The notes under the pieces are model-generated. The model did not search any database, was not told where the DNA came from, and saw nothing but the letters and a program-made list of their open reading frames with translations. A stretch of DNA of 6,429 nt, from positions 1-6,429 of the forward strand of contig JAEERB010000131.1 in assembly GCA_016285615.1 (NCBI GenBank). The letters run 5' to 3'. The stretch's first letter is position 1. Every line of letters begins with the position of its first letter. Below are positions 5,911-6,429 of the stretch, in pieces. This stretch comes from Bacteroidales bacterium. Its GTDB lineage: Bacteria > Bacteroidota > Bacteroidia > Bacteroidales > WCHB1-69. Made by a program: the position numbers and the translations under genes.

Positions 5911-5950
5911 TTTTTGCGCGCAAAAATTGAGAAAAAAGTATTTTTTTCTT
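5911..5950 (+). terminator. Possible weak terminator after the PBP gene
   Basis: A perfect 16-bp palindrome, TTTTTGCGCGCAAAAA (5911-5926), starts 10 nt after the PBP stop. A short A-rich/T-rich hairpin follows: AGAAAAAA at 5930-5937, loop, TTTTTTCT at 5942-5949, with a run of seven T at 5941-5947. The palindrome can only form a short stem with a CGCG loop and the second hairpin is all A-T, so the termination signal is weaker than the two others in the window. Position and T tract still favour an operon end here. Confidence 0.4.
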
Positions 5951-5981
5951 AGACTATCTGTTTTGTATCGTGTAAACAAAA

Positions 5982-6092
5982 ATGGCTATATGTTCATTTT
6001 TGAGGGTTATATGTTTCTTTTTGGCAAATAAATATGCATTTTATTCATTTATTAGGATTTTTAAGGGTTATTATGCACTTTTTTTAAGATAA
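5982..6092 (+). CDS. Doubtful 36-residue hydrophobic small ORF
   Basis: ATG 5982 opens a 36-codon frame ending at TAA 6090. The peptide begins MAICSFLRVICFFLANKY and is rich in Phe, Tyr, Ile and Leu with scattered Arg and Lys, so it could span a membrane. The 21-bp DNA repeat produces a loose seven-residue pattern (ICSFLRV, ICFFLAN). There is no Shine-Dalgarno and no clean TAnnTTTG at a suitable distance upstream. AT-rich spacers easily yield Phe-rich open frames, so I regard it as most likely non-coding and list it only for checking. Confidence 0.12.
   Translation: MAICSFLRVICFFLANKYAFYSFIRIFKGYYALFLR
5987..6075 (+). repeat. Degenerate AT-rich direct repeats upstream of the receiver-like gene
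   Basis: TATATGTTCATTTTTG (5987-6002) recurs as TATATGTTTCTTTTTG (6008-6023), 14 of 16 bases identical, 21 bp apart. An overlapping unit, ATTTTTGAGGGTTATATG (5996-6013), recurs as ATTTTTAAGGGTTATTATG (6057-6075) with one substitution and one inserted base, 61 bp apart. The 21-bp period equals two helical turns, so the first pair would face the same side of the DNA, as protein-binding sites often do. In DNA this rich in A and T, chance similarity cannot be excluded. Confidence 0.4.
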
Positions 6093-6115
6093 AAGAAGAT
6101 TTTCTTATAGAAAAA

Positions 6116-6123
6116 TATCTTTG
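6116..6123 (+). promoter_or_regulatory. Candidate distal -7 element for the receiver-like gene
   Basis: TATCTTTG fully matches TAnnTTTG. Transcription would start near 6130 and leave a leader of about 100 nt. No TTTG -33 element lies at the proper distance. It competes with the match at 6188-6195 and neither can be chosen from sequence alone. Confidence 0.35.
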
Positions 6124-6187
6124 TATCAGATAAATCGCTATTTGTCACTTTTTTGTTTTTCAGTAGATTAAGTTTTGAATAATCAAT

Positions 6188-6195
6188 TAATTTTG
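6188..6195 (+). promoter_or_regulatory. Candidate proximal -7 element for the receiver-like gene
   Basis: TAATTTTG fully matches TAnnTTTG and lies 33 bp before the ATG at 6229, predicting a leader of roughly 25 nt. A TTTG occurs at 6174-6177 but is too close (10 nt) to act as the -33 element. Confidence 0.35.
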
Positions 6196-6228
6196 TTTCA
6201 CTATTGTTAACTAAAAAGTGATTGTTTT

Positions 6229-6429
6229 ATGGCGAAACTTAATTGTATCCTGTTTGTTCAGGATACGCATGTTGAAGATGTTTTTGTGAACTATATCAAT
6301 CATTTCTATTCCGTTCATTTGCTAGATACCTATTCCAGTATCATTGAAATGATAGAGAAACTACAAAAGCAACGTGTTGATGTGTTATTTATGGATATGA
6401 TCAGGAGAGATGTGAGCGATAAACTGCTG
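6229..6429 (+). CDS. N-terminus of a probable response-regulator receiver-like protein (partial, end outside window)
   Basis: An open frame of 67 codons starts at ATG 6229 and runs off the right edge. The layout fits the first half of a CheY-like receiver fold. There is a first strand CILFVQD (6-12), a helix, a second strand YSVHLLDT (27-34), a helix SSIIEMIEKLQKQ, and a third strand VDVLFMD (50-56) ending in Asp56, the expected phospho-acceptor. The usual acidic pair after strand one is Gln11-Asp12 rather than Asp-Asp. The loop after Asp56 is MIRRDVSD, without the common MPxxxG. These departures suggest an atypical or non-canonically controlled receiver, or another Rossmann-like domain. The output domain (LytTR, LuxR-type or other) is not visible. 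The long AT-rich upstream region suggests its own promoter. No Shine-Dalgarno is present, and no in-frame earlier start was found. Confidence 0.6.
   Translation, partial: MAKLNCILFVQDTHVEDVFVNYINHFYSVHLLDTYSSIIEMIEKLQKQRVDVLFMDMIRRDVSDKLL

Larger units (their letters stand above)
5901..6228. other. 328-bp AT-rich intergenic spacer
   Basis: No gene can be supported with confidence between the PBP stop and the receiver-like gene. The stretch is strikingly AT-rich compared with the flanking genes. It holds the weak terminator candidate (5911-5950), degenerate direct repeats (5987-6075), a doubtful 36-codon ORF (5982-6092) and two TAnnTTTG matches (6116-6123, 6188-6195). No tRNA cloverleaf, riboswitch core or transposon end was recognised. 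A long regulatory region ahead of the next gene is the simplest reading. Confidence 0.6.

Noticed and set aside
5737..5979. An 80-codon minus-strand open frame over the PBP gene end and the spacer
   Set aside because: Most of it is antisense to the PBP tail. The rest is AT-rich spacer with a terminator-like structure, and no motif was recognised.

Overview
The window looks like chromosomal DNA of a Bacteroidota organism, most likely order Bacteroidales and Prevotella-like. Four things point there. The gene trio ricT (PSP1-domain protein), gldH (lipoprotein) and a class A penicillin-binding protein is typical of the phylum. Start codons lack Shine-Dalgarno sequences. TAnnTTTG motifs, the -7 element used by the Bacteroidetes primary sigma factor, sit upstream of several genes. 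The secreted rhodanese has Gln directly after its predicted signal peptidase site. The assignment to Prevotella-like is inference. No rRNA, tRNA, CRISPR array, insertion sequence or phage gene was seen.

Layout: (1) 1-131 is the 3' end of an unidentified gene, closed by a strong intrinsic terminator at 167-205. (2) 229-600 is a small periplasmic rhodanese, apparently monocistronic, ending at a palindromic hairpin with a T tract (651-687). (3) 675-1682, minus strand, is a complete FecCD/BtuC-type ABC permease that converges on the rhodanese; its stop codon lies inside the same palindrome. (4) 1683-1849 is a divergent promoter region. (5) 1850-5900 is a probable three-gene operon on the plus strand: ricT, gldH (17-nt gap) and a bifunctional PBP1A-type peptidoglycan synthase (32-nt gap). 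(6) 5901-6228 is a very AT-rich spacer with a possible weak terminator, degenerate direct repeats and two candidate -7 elements. (7) 6229-6429 is the start of a gene running off the window, whose N-terminus resembles a response-regulator receiver domain.

The operon joins a cytoplasmic Cys-rich regulatory protein, an outer-envelope lipoprotein and an inner-membrane peptidoglycan polymerase, which suggests a cell-envelope role. The permease stands alone: no cognate ATPase or solute-binding protein is in the window, so its substrate cannot be read from context. Most of the window is ordinary core genome. I did not find convincing evidence of a wholly new system. The points most worth checking are the hairpin that carries the permease stop, the orphan permease, the third Cys cluster in RicT, the conserved envelope operon, and the repeat-rich spacer before the receiver-like gene.
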